DNA of 64,000 nucleotides from NCBI RefSeq assembly GCF_001698125.1, contig NZ_CP013854.1:3906001-3970000 (forward strand), written 5' to 3'. The stretch comes from Pseudonocardia sp. HH130630-07 (GTDB lineage: Bacteria; Actinomycetota; Actinomycetes; Mycobacteriales; Pseudonocardiaceae). The notes beneath the pieces are model-generated. The model made no database searches. It was not told where the DNA came from and saw only the letters and a program-made list of their open reading frames with translations. The translations under genes and the position numbers were made by a program. Shown here one piece after another: positions 42,899 to 49,520 of this stretch (position 1 is the first letter of the stretch; each line of letters begins with the position of its first letter).

Positions 42899-43266
42899 TA
42901 CTCACAGCGGAGGGTAGGGGGGAGCGCAGGGCCCGATGACGGGCCCGGCGACGCCGGGAACCCTACTCCCGTGTGAGGGTGGCGTCCGCCGGTGTCGGTG
43001 GCCTCACACGGTCACCTCGGTATCCGACTCCGTTCGTTCCACCAGACCGTGCCCACCGCCGCCGGCATGAAAGGCGCCGGGGGGGGCGACAGGTGCGGTC
43101 CGCCGGGTGCCGCCGGGATCTCGTTCGCAGCGGCGGTCACCCGTCAGGATGAGCGCGATTGACCGTGCCCCGAGGGCACGGTGTCTGCTGGTCGTGAAGG
43201 ACACGGATGCCCGAATCCGGCCGTTCGTGGCTTTCCTCCGATCACCAGAAGCAAAAGGAACCGACA
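42899..43266. other. 368-base divergent region with structured leader of the SulP gene
   Basis: On the minus strand, before the SulP start, three hairpins occur: CGTGTGAGG / CCTCACACG (42970-42978 and 43002-43010), CCCGGCG-A-CGCCGGG (42944-42958) and GGGCCC-N6-GGGCCC (42929-42946). The last two share bases 42944-42946, so they exclude one another, as in an attenuator. The half nearer the CPBP gene shows only its ribosome binding site. Confidence 0.4.
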
Positions 43267-44232
43267 GTGACAGGACCGACGGAAGACACTGCGCGGGAAT
43301 CGATCACCCGCCCCGGACCGATCGCCGCCGGTGCGCCGGGTGTCCGCCCCCGGACCACGTCCCACCCGGCCGTGGACGAGTCCCGGCCGTTCGGTACCCA
43401 CCTGCGGATGAGCTGGTGGAAACCACTCGTGCTCGTGCTGGCGTTGCCGCTGGTCCTCGTGGTCCTGCAGATCGCGGCCTACCAGCTCGTCGGGATCATC
43501 GAGGGTGCCGACGACCCGCTGGCCGCGGGCCTCACCCCGTTGAAGGCACTGGCCGTCAACCTGTCCATCGGCGCCACGGGTGTGGTGGCGATCCTGCTGC
43601 TGGTGTGGATGACCCGGGTGCCCGTGCGCTCGCTGTTCACCACGCGGCGGGCATTCGACGGGCGACGCCTGGTCCACTACTCGCTCGGAGCGGTGGTGCT
43701 GGTGGGGGCCGGGCTGGGAACCGTCGGCGTCGTCGCCCCCGAGTCCACGACCTGGACCACTTTCGCGATCACCGGCACGACCGTCGCACTGCTGGCGGTC
43801 ACCCTGTTCACCACCCCGATCCAGGCGATCGGCGAGGAGCTGATGTACCGCTGCGTGATGTTGCCCGCGGCCGCGAGCTGGGTGCGCGCGGTCCGCCCGG
43901 CCATGATCGTCGGGCTCGCCGTCTCCGGGCTGGGCTTCGCCGCGGTCCACGGTTGGACCGACCCGTGGCTCGCCGGGTACTTCGTGGTGATCGGCGTCAG
44001 TACCGGGCTGATGGCGATCGTGAGCGGCGGAATGGAGGCGCCGATCGCCTTCCACGTCGTCAACAACGTCCTGGCCGGTGTCATCGGCAACGTGATGTCC
44101 GGCGGCGGTGAGGTCGCGATCGACCGTTCCACCGACACCGGTGACCCGTCCCTGTTGATCCTCGTCGCCGTCAACCTCGCGATGATCGCCCTGACCTGGA
44201 TGTACGAGCGCAAGAGGCGTGCGGCCGGGTGA
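43267..44232 (+). CDS. CPBP-family intramembrane metalloprotease
   Basis: 321 residues from a GTG with AAAGGA seven bases upstream (an in-frame ATG 20 codons earlier has no such site). A disordered N-terminus (1-45) precedes about eight membrane helices. The CPBP (Abi) motifs are present: GEELMYR (EExxxR), GLGFAAVHGW (FxxxH) and HVVNN. They form the metal site of the Rce1-type glutamate protease fold. In bacteria members process peptides, give bacteriocin self-immunity or have unknown roles; no peptide gene is near. Confidence 0.87.
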   Translation: MTGPTEDTARESITRPGPIAAGAPGVRPRTTSHPAVDESRPFGTHLRMSWWKPLVLVLALPLVLVVLQIAAYQLVGIIEGADDPLAAGLTPLKALAVNLSIGATGVVAILLLVWMTRVPVRSLFTTRRAFDGRRLVHYSLGAVVLVGAGLGTVGVVAPESTTWTTFAITGTTVALLAVTLFTTPIQAIGEELMYRCVMLPAAASWVRAVRPAMIVGLAVSGLGFAAVHGWTDPWLAGYFVVIGVSTGLMAIVSGGMEAPIAFHVVNNVLAGVIGNVMSGGGEVAIDRSTDTGDPSLLILVAVNLAMIALTWMYERKRRAAG

Positions 44233-44242
44233 ACCCCGCCGG

Positions 44243-44923
44243 TCAGGCCCGGGCGACGATCACCACCCCGGGGCCGATCTCGCCGGGCAGGCGGAGCTCG
44301 GCCGTCGGCTGCAGGCCGGCCTCCTCGATCAGCGCGACGAGCTGCTCGGGCTGCCACAGGTGGGTCGTCCACCGCACCGGGACGCCGCCGTAGGCCTCGG
44401 TGCGCTCGACGTCGCCGGTCCCGACGTGCGTGCCGATGATGAGCTGGCCGCCCGGCACGAGTGCCCTGGCGAAGGACGCCAGTACCTGCGGCAGGACGTC
44501 ACGGGGCAGGTTGAACAGCGACCACCAGCCCAGCAGGCCGCCCCAGGCGGCCTCGCCCAGGTCGAGCTCGGTCGAGGACCCGACGCGGAACGTGCACTCC
44601 GGGTGCAGCCGGCGGGCGTTGTCGATCATCCGGGGCGAGAGGTCGACGCCGGACACGTCGACGCCGCGCCCGGCGAGGTAGCCGGTGACGGTGCCCGGCC
44701 CGCACCCCACGTCGAGCACCGGACCCAGGTCGCGCACCGCGTCGGCGAAGACGTCCATCGCGGCCCGGAGCCACGGGTGCCGGCGGACGTCGCCGAGGCC
44801 GATGGAGGCGACCATCTCGGCGTAGTTGTCGGCGACGCGGTCGTAGGACTCGCGCACGGTGTCCAGATCGGCGGGCCGGGCGGGGCGCACGCGTTCGGCC
44901 GATGGCGTGGGGTCGGTGTTCAC
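44243..44923 (-). CDS. Class I SAM-dependent methyltransferase
   Basis: 226 residues. YDRVADNYAEMVASIG N-terminus, SAM-binding VLDVGCGPGTVTGYLAGRG (about 69-87), VSGVDLSPRMIDNARR, and later VPGGQLIIGTHVG. Methyltransferase type 11/25. The C-terminal GGVPVRWTTHLWQPEQLVALIEEAG is usual for small-molecule methyltransferases of actinobacteria. Substrate unknown. It converges on the CPBP gene, ten bases apart, and follows the OleA-type gene after about 106 bases, on the same strand as it. Confidence 0.85.
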   Translation of the reverse strand: MNTDPTPSAERVRPARPADLDTVRESYDRVADNYAEMVASIGLGDVRRHPWLRAAMDVFADAVRDLGPVLDVGCGPGTVTGYLAGRGVDVSGVDLSPRMIDNARRLHPECTFRVGSSTELDLGEAAWGGLLGWWSLFNLPRDVLPQVLASFARALVPGGQLIIGTHVGTGDVERTEAYGGVPVRWTTHLWQPEQLVALIEEAGLQPTAELRLPGEIGPGVVIVARA

Positions 44924-45029
44924 GGGTGAGGCCTACCAGCCGGCCCCGACAGTGTCGGCGAACGACGACCGGCGTACCCGCCGGCGGCGACCACGTGCAC
45001 GCCGTGCCGCCCGGCCGGTGGGCCGGGCG

Positions 45030-46073
45030 TCACCAGGCCAGTTCGACGCAGGCCGCGTTGAGCCCGGATCCGGCCCCCATCAGCAGGACCCGGTCGCCCC
45101 GGCCCAGGTCGGCGGAGTGCTGCGCCAGCGTGAACGGGATGGTCGCGGGGCCCATGTTGCCGTGGGTCGGGAACGTCAGCGGGACGCGTGCCGGGTCGAT
45201 GCCGACGGCCGCGCACATCGCCCGGGTGTGCGCCGTCGACACCTGGTGGGAGATGTAGCGGTCCATGTCCGACCAGCCGAACTCCGCGGCACTCTCCGCC
45301 CAGACCGCCGTGGCGATCTCGGCACCGGCGTCCAGCAGTCCCTTGGCGTCGGTGTGCATGGCCTCGAGATCGCCGACGCAGAGCCCGTGGTGCTCGGTGT
45401 GCGCCCGGCTCGCGGACACCAGCACCGGGTGGCCCTCGGGGTGCCGCTCCCGCGGGCCGAGGACCATCGCCGCGGCGCCCGAGCCGAGGGTCAGGGTCGC
45501 GAACTGGGAGAACACGTCCTCGCGGGTGGCGGTCGGCCGGCGCAGCCGGTCGATGGTGCGGAGCTGGGTCCGCCGGGCGCACTCGCCGTCGACGACGAGC
45601 GCGTACCGGACGTGCCCGGCGTCGATCATCGTGGCGGCGAGCTGGATCGCGTTGAGGAAACCGAGGCAGGCGTTGCCCAGGTCGAAGTTCAGGCAGCTGG
45701 TCGGCAGGTCGAGCGCGTGGTGCACGGACACCGCGGAGGACGGTTCGAGCCGGGCCCGGCTGACCGAGGTGTCGACGAGCAGGCCGACCGCCCCCGGGTC
45801 CACGCCGGCCTCGGCCAGCGCCTTGGCCCCGGCCGTCGCCGCGGCGTCGGTGAAGCTCACGTCCTCGGGCCACCACCGGCGCTCGCGGACCCCGGCGATG
45901 CGCTCCAGCATCCCGGGCCGCAGCCGCAACCGTTCGTAGGTCGCGGCCAGCCGGTCGTCGAGCTCGGCCGAGGTGACGACGTGCGGCGCGTCGAGTCCCG
46001 CCGTGGCCAGGACGGCGGTCCCGGTGAAGCGCAGGGTGGCGTTGCCGGGCGTGCGGGTGGTCGTCGTGGCCAC
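45030..46073 (-). CDS. oleA: OleA-type beta-ketoacyl synthase III (acyl-CoA condensing thiolase)
   Basis: 347 residues; GTG with AGGAACC directly upstream. Thiolase fold with catalytic C136 in FDLGNACLGFL, His in YISHQVS and Asn in THGNMGPATIP. Beyond the triad, GLDAPHVVTSAELDDRL, TSVSRARLEPSSAV (with the Glu that serves as base in OleA, here E110) and YALVVDGECA match OleA of long-chain olefin biosynthesis rather than FabH. OleA joins two fatty acyl-CoAs head to head into a beta-keto acid. No oleB, oleC or oleD lies in the window, so the product may go to a beta-lactone or another lipid, or the partners are elsewhere. Confidence 0.82.
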   Translation of the reverse strand: MATTTTRTPGNATLRFTGTAVLATAGLDAPHVVTSAELDDRLAATYERLRLRPGMLERIAGVRERRWWPEDVSFTDAAATAGAKALAEAGVDPGAVGLLVDTSVSRARLEPSSAVSVHHALDLPTSCLNFDLGNACLGFLNAIQLAATMIDAGHVRYALVVDGECARRTQLRTIDRLRRPTATREDVFSQFATLTLGSGAAAMVLGPRERHPEGHPVLVSASRAHTEHHGLCVGDLEAMHTDAKGLLDAGAEIATAVWAESAAEFGWSDMDRYISHQVSTAHTRAMCAAVGIDPARVPLTFPTHGNMGPATIPFTLAQHSADLGRGDRVLLMGAGSGLNAACVELAW

Positions 46074-46287
46074 GGTTCCTCCGTGCGGTTGCGGCGACGC
46101 CGGTCGGTCGGCGCGGGGTCGGTCGACTGTTACTCGAGGCAACACCCGGCCGTCGCGGCACGGTCAAGCGCAACCGGGTGTGACCCGGCGCACCGGCACC
46201 CGTGATTCTTCGCAGAACGGCCAAACACCGATCCCGCTCCGGGTCCTATCGTCGCTGTGGTATCCGTTCCGACAAGGAGTCCGAACC

Positions 46288-46707
46288 ATGCGGAAGCGAT
46301 GGGCCCTCGGGCCGGCCGCCATCTTCTCGGCGTTGTCCTGCCTGGTCCTGGTGGCGGTTCCGGCACAGGCGGACAGCCGCTGGAAACAGTGTGTACCGGT
46401 TCAGTCCACGATGACGGGGGCGTCCATCAAGGGGACGCTCTGCATCGGCCACGGTGAGTACCGCGTCCACGGCTGGGTCAAGGACACCGCGGCGGACGAC
46501 CGGCACGCGGCGTTCCGGATCCGGATCGTCGAGCACATGGCACCGGGATACGACCAGACCCACACCTACAGCGCCGAGACCACGGCGCGCCGTCCGTCCG
46601 GCTCGACCGTCCGGTTCGACAAGTCCTATGTGGGCAGCCTGAAGGCGTTGAAGGCCCAGGCCTGCGTCCGGTTGCCGCAGCGGTGCGACTCGCGCTGGCA
46701 CGGCTGA
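46288..46707 (+). CDS. Small secreted protein with four cysteines
   Basis: 139 residues; ATG with AAGGAG eight bases upstream. Signal peptide ends at VPAQA near residue 28. The mature part (about 111 residues) is basic with four Cys that could form two disulfides (KQCVPVQ, GTLCIGH, AQACVRLPQRC), and beta-rich segments YRVHGWVKD, AFRIRIVEH and VRFDKSYVGS. No known family recognised. It is followed by a strong hairpin and converges on the chitin-active LPMO gene. Confidence 0.75.
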   Translation: MRKRWALGPAAIFSALSCLVLVAVPAQADSRWKQCVPVQSTMTGASIKGTLCIGHGEYRVHGWVKDTAADDRHAAFRIRIVEHMAPGYDQTHTYSAETTARRPSGSTVRFDKSYVGSLKALKAQACVRLPQRCDSRWHG

Positions 46708-46748
46708 CCGGACACCCGCGACGAGCTGAGCTCGCGTACCCGCCCGGG

Positions 46749-46786
46749 CCGGAGCGGCCCGTCGCTGTCGCGACGGGCCGCTCCGG
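46749..46786. terminator. Strong bidirectional terminator hairpin
   Basis: CCGGAGCGGCCCGTCG (46749-46764) pairs perfectly with 46771-46786 across a six-base loop, in the gap between the small secreted protein gene and the LPMO gene that converges on it. Confidence 0.75.
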
Positions 46787-46805
46787 GAGGGCCGGTGGGT
46801 GTGGG

Positions 46806-47870
46806 TCAGCCCACCTGCTGCCACAGCGAGGGGGCTAGGATCCAGTTCGGGTCCCCGTAGCCGGTGTAGGCCTGGAGGGCCCGGTAGGTCTTCCCGTCGT
46901 GCTGCACCTGGTCCCCGGCCTGGTAGGACGCGGTCGGGCTCCACGCGGTGGACGTCCCGCCGGTGGCGGGCACGCCCGGGCCGTCGCCGGCCGGGACCGA
47001 GCCGTGCGCGTGGTGATCGTGCTGCCCCGACGCCCCGTCGGCCGCGTAGGTGCCGGTCTCCGGCGCCGTCGACTGCGAGCTGTCGGAGTGGCTGGAGTGG
47101 TCCGAGTGGTCGGAGTGGTCCGACCCGGACTCCTCGGGCTTCGTGGCGGCCGGCTTCGAGGCGTCCGACTCGGTCGGCTCGCTCTTCTTCGGCTCGGTCT
47201 TCTTCTCCGGCTGCGTCTTCGCCGGCTCCGACGCGGTGCTGCCGGAGTCGCCGCTGCCGGAGTCGCCCCCGCCGCCGCCGACCTGGACGTCGATCACGTT
47301 GTAGAACGCGTTCGGGGTGTCGGCGACGTCCCACACCGCGTAGATGACGTGGTACCCGGAGCGGTCGGCGGGGATGTCCACCGTGTGCGCCCCGCCGGTG
47401 TTGGCCGGCGAGCCGTCGTGCTCGACGGTCGTGAGCAGCTCCAGGTCGCCCCGGGTCAGCGGCTTGTCACCGGACCAGCCCGGCTTGGTCATGTAGTAGT
47501 GCCACCCCGACGTGCTGTGCGGGGCGGTGTACTTCCAGTTGATGCTCAGCGGGCCGGTGCTGATCGGGTTCTTGTACCAGCGGTCCGGTGACTGCTCGTC
47601 CAGCGTCCCCTCGAAGAGGCCGCCTGCGGACGCGAGCTTGCCGTCCGCGGGGCCCGACTCCGGGAACCCCTTCGGTGCTTCGAGGCTCTGCGGCTCGTAC
47701 TGGATCGAGCCGCAGTTCTGGTTCTGGCCACTGGCGCACGCGCCGGCCCGGCTGACGGGGCCGTCGGTGTAACCGTGCGCGAACGCCGGGAGTGCACCTT
47801 GGACGGACAGGAGAGTGACGCTGAGCGCGGTGAACGCAACTGCAGCCGCTGTGTGGATTCTTCGACGCAT
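46806..47870 (-). CDS. Secreted lytic polysaccharide monooxygenase (AA10) with chitin-binding domain
   Basis: 354 residues; ATG with GAGGAAG upstream. Signal peptide ends at ALPAFA, leaving H32 as the mature N-terminus; with H118 (TAPHSTSGW) it forms the copper histidine brace. The AA10 domain (32-197) includes HGYTDGPVSRAGAC, YYMTKPGWSG and the C-terminal YAVWDVADTPNAFYNVIDV. A long linker (about 198-305) starts Gly/Ser, continues Lys/Glu/Pro-rich and ends with His clusters DHSDHSDHSSHSD and QHDHHAHG. A CBM5/12 domain (306-353; WSPTASYQAGDQVQHDGKTY, W349) binds chitin. It oxidatively cleaves chitin, perhaps cellulose, outside the cell. The His-rich linker is unusual. Confidence 0.93.
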   Translation of the reverse strand: MRRRIHTAAAVAFTALSVTLLSVQGALPAFAHGYTDGPVSRAGACASGQNQNCGSIQYEPQSLEAPKGFPESGPADGKLASAGGLFEGTLDEQSPDRWYKNPISTGPLSINWKYTAPHSTSGWHYYMTKPGWSGDKPLTRGDLELLTTVEHDGSPANTGGAHTVDIPADRSGYHVIYAVWDVADTPNAFYNVIDVQVGGGGGDSGSGDSGSTASEPAKTQPEKKTEPKKSEPTESDASKPAATKPEESGSDHSDHSDHSSHSDSSQSTAPETGTYAADGASGQHDHHAHGSVPAGDGPGVPATGGTSTAWSPTASYQAGDQVQHDGKTYRALQAYTGYGDPNWILAPSLWQQVG

Positions 47871-48175
47871 CGTCTTCCTCAGGACGGAACCGCCTTTCCG
47901 TTCCACCCGTATCGGGCGAATCGGAAGCGGGCGACTCGGTGGCGGCGCGCCGACAGCTGCGTTGGCTGGCGCTGCACTTGTGGATGGAGATCTCGCAGGG
48001 CGAGCGTGATGCTTCGAAGAATCGTCGTCAAGGAGCACGACGGGCAGAGGTGCTGCCTTTTCCGGACTCCGCGACGGCCGGTTACGGCCCGGTCGCGGCA
48101 GATCCGCGTGGGGACTGCAGCTCCATCTCTGCAGTTCAGTTGTCCTGCACGGGACTCTCGCCCCGGTCTGCCCTA
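47871..48175. other. 305-base region between LPMO gene and IS5 copy 1
   Basis: It should hold the LPMO promoter. I see no confident -10/-35 pair and no gene. The IS5 element inserted at its far end. Confidence 0.4.
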
Positions 48176-49117
48176 GGGCGTGTCTCCCAGATAGGCGGAG
48201 CGGGGTGCGCGATGCTTGATCGGTGCCGCGTACCGCTGTCCTGACTGATGTCCAGTGGGCCCGTCTGGCGCCGCTGTTGCCCTCTTCCGAGGGTCGTCGC
48301 GGGTGCCCGTTCCGCGATGACCGCCGGGTGCTCGAGGGGATCATCTACCGGTATCGGTGCGGGCTTCCCTGGCGCGACGTCCCAGCCGAGTTCGGGCCGT
48401 GGCAGACGTTGTGGAAGCGGCACCGCCGCTACAGCGGCGACGGCACCTGGGACCACATCCTGGCTGCTCTTCTGGTCGAGGCCGACGCCGCCGAGGTGCT
48501 CGGGTGGGCGGTCAGCGTGGACTCCACGATCATCCGTGCCCACCAGCACGCCGCGACCCTCAAGCGCGACATAGGGGGCCGGATCGAACTACACGAATCT
48601 GCTCGCCGAACCAGCAGATCACGCGCTGGGACGGTCCCGCGGAGGGCTGTCGACGAAGATCCACCAGCTCGTTGACGGGCACGGCCGCCCGCTGGTGGTC
48701 CTCCTCGGCCCCGGCCAGGGCGGCGACTCGCCAATGTTTCCGCACCTGATGGCGCGCCTGAGCATCGCCCGACCGGGCCCGGGACGACCCCGGACCCGGC
48801 CTGAACGCGTGCGCGCGGACAAGGCCTACTCCTCACGCGCGATCCGCCGGCACCTGCGCGAGCGCCGGATCATCGCTGTCATTCCGGAGCCCTCTGACCA
48901 GCAGGGACACCGCAAACGACGGGGCTCACGCGGTGGCCGACCGCCCGCATTCGATCCGGTCGACTACCGAAACCGCAACGTCGTCGAGTGCGGGTTCTGC
49001 CACGTCAAGCAGTGGCGCGGGCTGGCCACCCGTTACGACAAGCTCGCCCTGACCTTCCGCGGCGGCGCCGTCCTGAAGGCAATCGTCACCTGGCTCCGCG
49101 CATTGGGAGACACACCC
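48176..49117 (+). mobile_element. IS5-family element (IS427 group), copy 1
   Basis: 942 bp. Ends GGGCGTGTCTCCCA and, on the other strand, GGGTGTGTCTCCCA form imperfect inverted repeats (13 of 14). The element is flanked by TA on both sides inside CTAG, matching the YTAR target of this group with a TA duplication. It has two overlapping frames, orfA and orfB. It is the same length as, and inverted relative to, copy 2 at 55194-56135; by eye the two differ at only two positions. Confidence 0.93.
48223..48675 (+). CDS. IS5-family transposase, orfA (copy 1)
   Basis: N-terminal part of the transposase: LTDVQWARLAPLLPSSEGRR, GLPWRDVPAEFGPWQTLWKRH, and the first catalytic Asp in SVDSTIIRAHQHAATLKRD. 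After about residue 118 the frame becomes meaningless, so the functional protein is made by shifting into orfB at the G5 run at 48574-48578. Confidence 0.85.
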   Translation: MPRTAVLTDVQWARLAPLLPSSEGRRGCPFRDDRRVLEGIIYRYRCGLPWRDVPAEFGPWQTLWKRHRRYSGDGTWDHILAALLVEADAAEVLGWAVSVDSTIIRAHQHAATLKRDIGGRIELHESARRTSRSRAGTVPRRAVDEDPPAR

Positions 49118-49120
49118 TAG
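48575..49120 (+). CDS. IS5-family transposase, orfB (copy 1)
   Basis: C-terminal part of the transposase, reached by frameshift: EPADHALGRSRGGLSTKIHQ, the second catalytic Asp region RVRADKAYSSRAIRRHLRER, and the third Glu in YRNRNVVECGFCHVKQWRGLATRYDK (DDE triad). In this copy the frame is closed by TAG just before the shift site; copy 2 has CAG there. The stop codon TAG at 49118-49120 is built from the duplicated target TA plus the next flanking G. Confidence 0.85.
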   Translation, partial: GAGSNYTNLLAEPADHALGRSRGGLSTKIHQLVDGHGRPLVVLLGPGQGGDSPMFPHLMARLSIARPGPGRPRTRPERVRADKAYSSRAIRRHLRERRIIAVIPEPSDQQGHRKRRGSRGGRPPAFDPVDYRNRNVVECGFCHVKQWRGLATRYDKLALTFRGGAVLKAIVTWLRALGDTP

Positions 49121-49520
49121 CCTGCAGGGAGAACAGCGGCGTTCGCAGTCTGCGGGAGAAGCAGACGGACATTCCCGGTTGTGGGATTCGCACGAGCGTC
49201 GGGATCTGTTGTCGGTGGGACGGTAAGTCATCGGCATCCTGATCGCCAGTCGCCGGAGCCGAAAGAGCGCTGGAGAGGCTGAAATGACGACCAGATCGAT
49301 CCGGTCGACGGTTCCCGTCGGCCCGCTCCGCCCGGCGGACGCACATTCCACTGTTCGGCGGGCGCTGGAGCGGACCGTCTCGTCGTGACGGTTCGTGGCG
49401 GTCGGGATCTGCGGCCGCCACCGGTGCCCGGCAGCGGTGCCGGCGCCGGACGGCGTCATGGACGTGTCATCGGCAGGAGCGCGATCGTCGGTGGTCGCTG
49501 CACGGGATGCAGGGGGTCGT
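49118..49520. other. 403-base region between IS5 copy 1 and the LAL regulator gene
   Basis: Mostly non-coding. It contains one possible 34-codon frame with a good ribosome binding site, listed separately; otherwise no clear signals. Confidence 0.4.
49284..49388 (+). CDS. Possible small ORF upstream of the LAL regulator
   Basis: 34 codons starting ATG with GGAGAGG six bases upstream, encoding a basic peptide (MTTRSIRSTVPVGPLRPADA at its start). Only the start signal supports it. It could be a leader peptide or chance. Confidence 0.3.
   Translation: MTTRSIRSTVPVGPLRPADAHSTVRRALERTVSS

Noticed and set aside
43004..43204. Small minus-strand frame upstream of the CPBP gene
   Set aside because: Its sequence covers the hairpin leader and has no ribosome binding site or domain.
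47871..48344. Upstream extension of the LPMO frame
   Set aside because: The signal peptide begins at the ATG at 47870 with a good ribosome binding site; the extension also enters the IS element.
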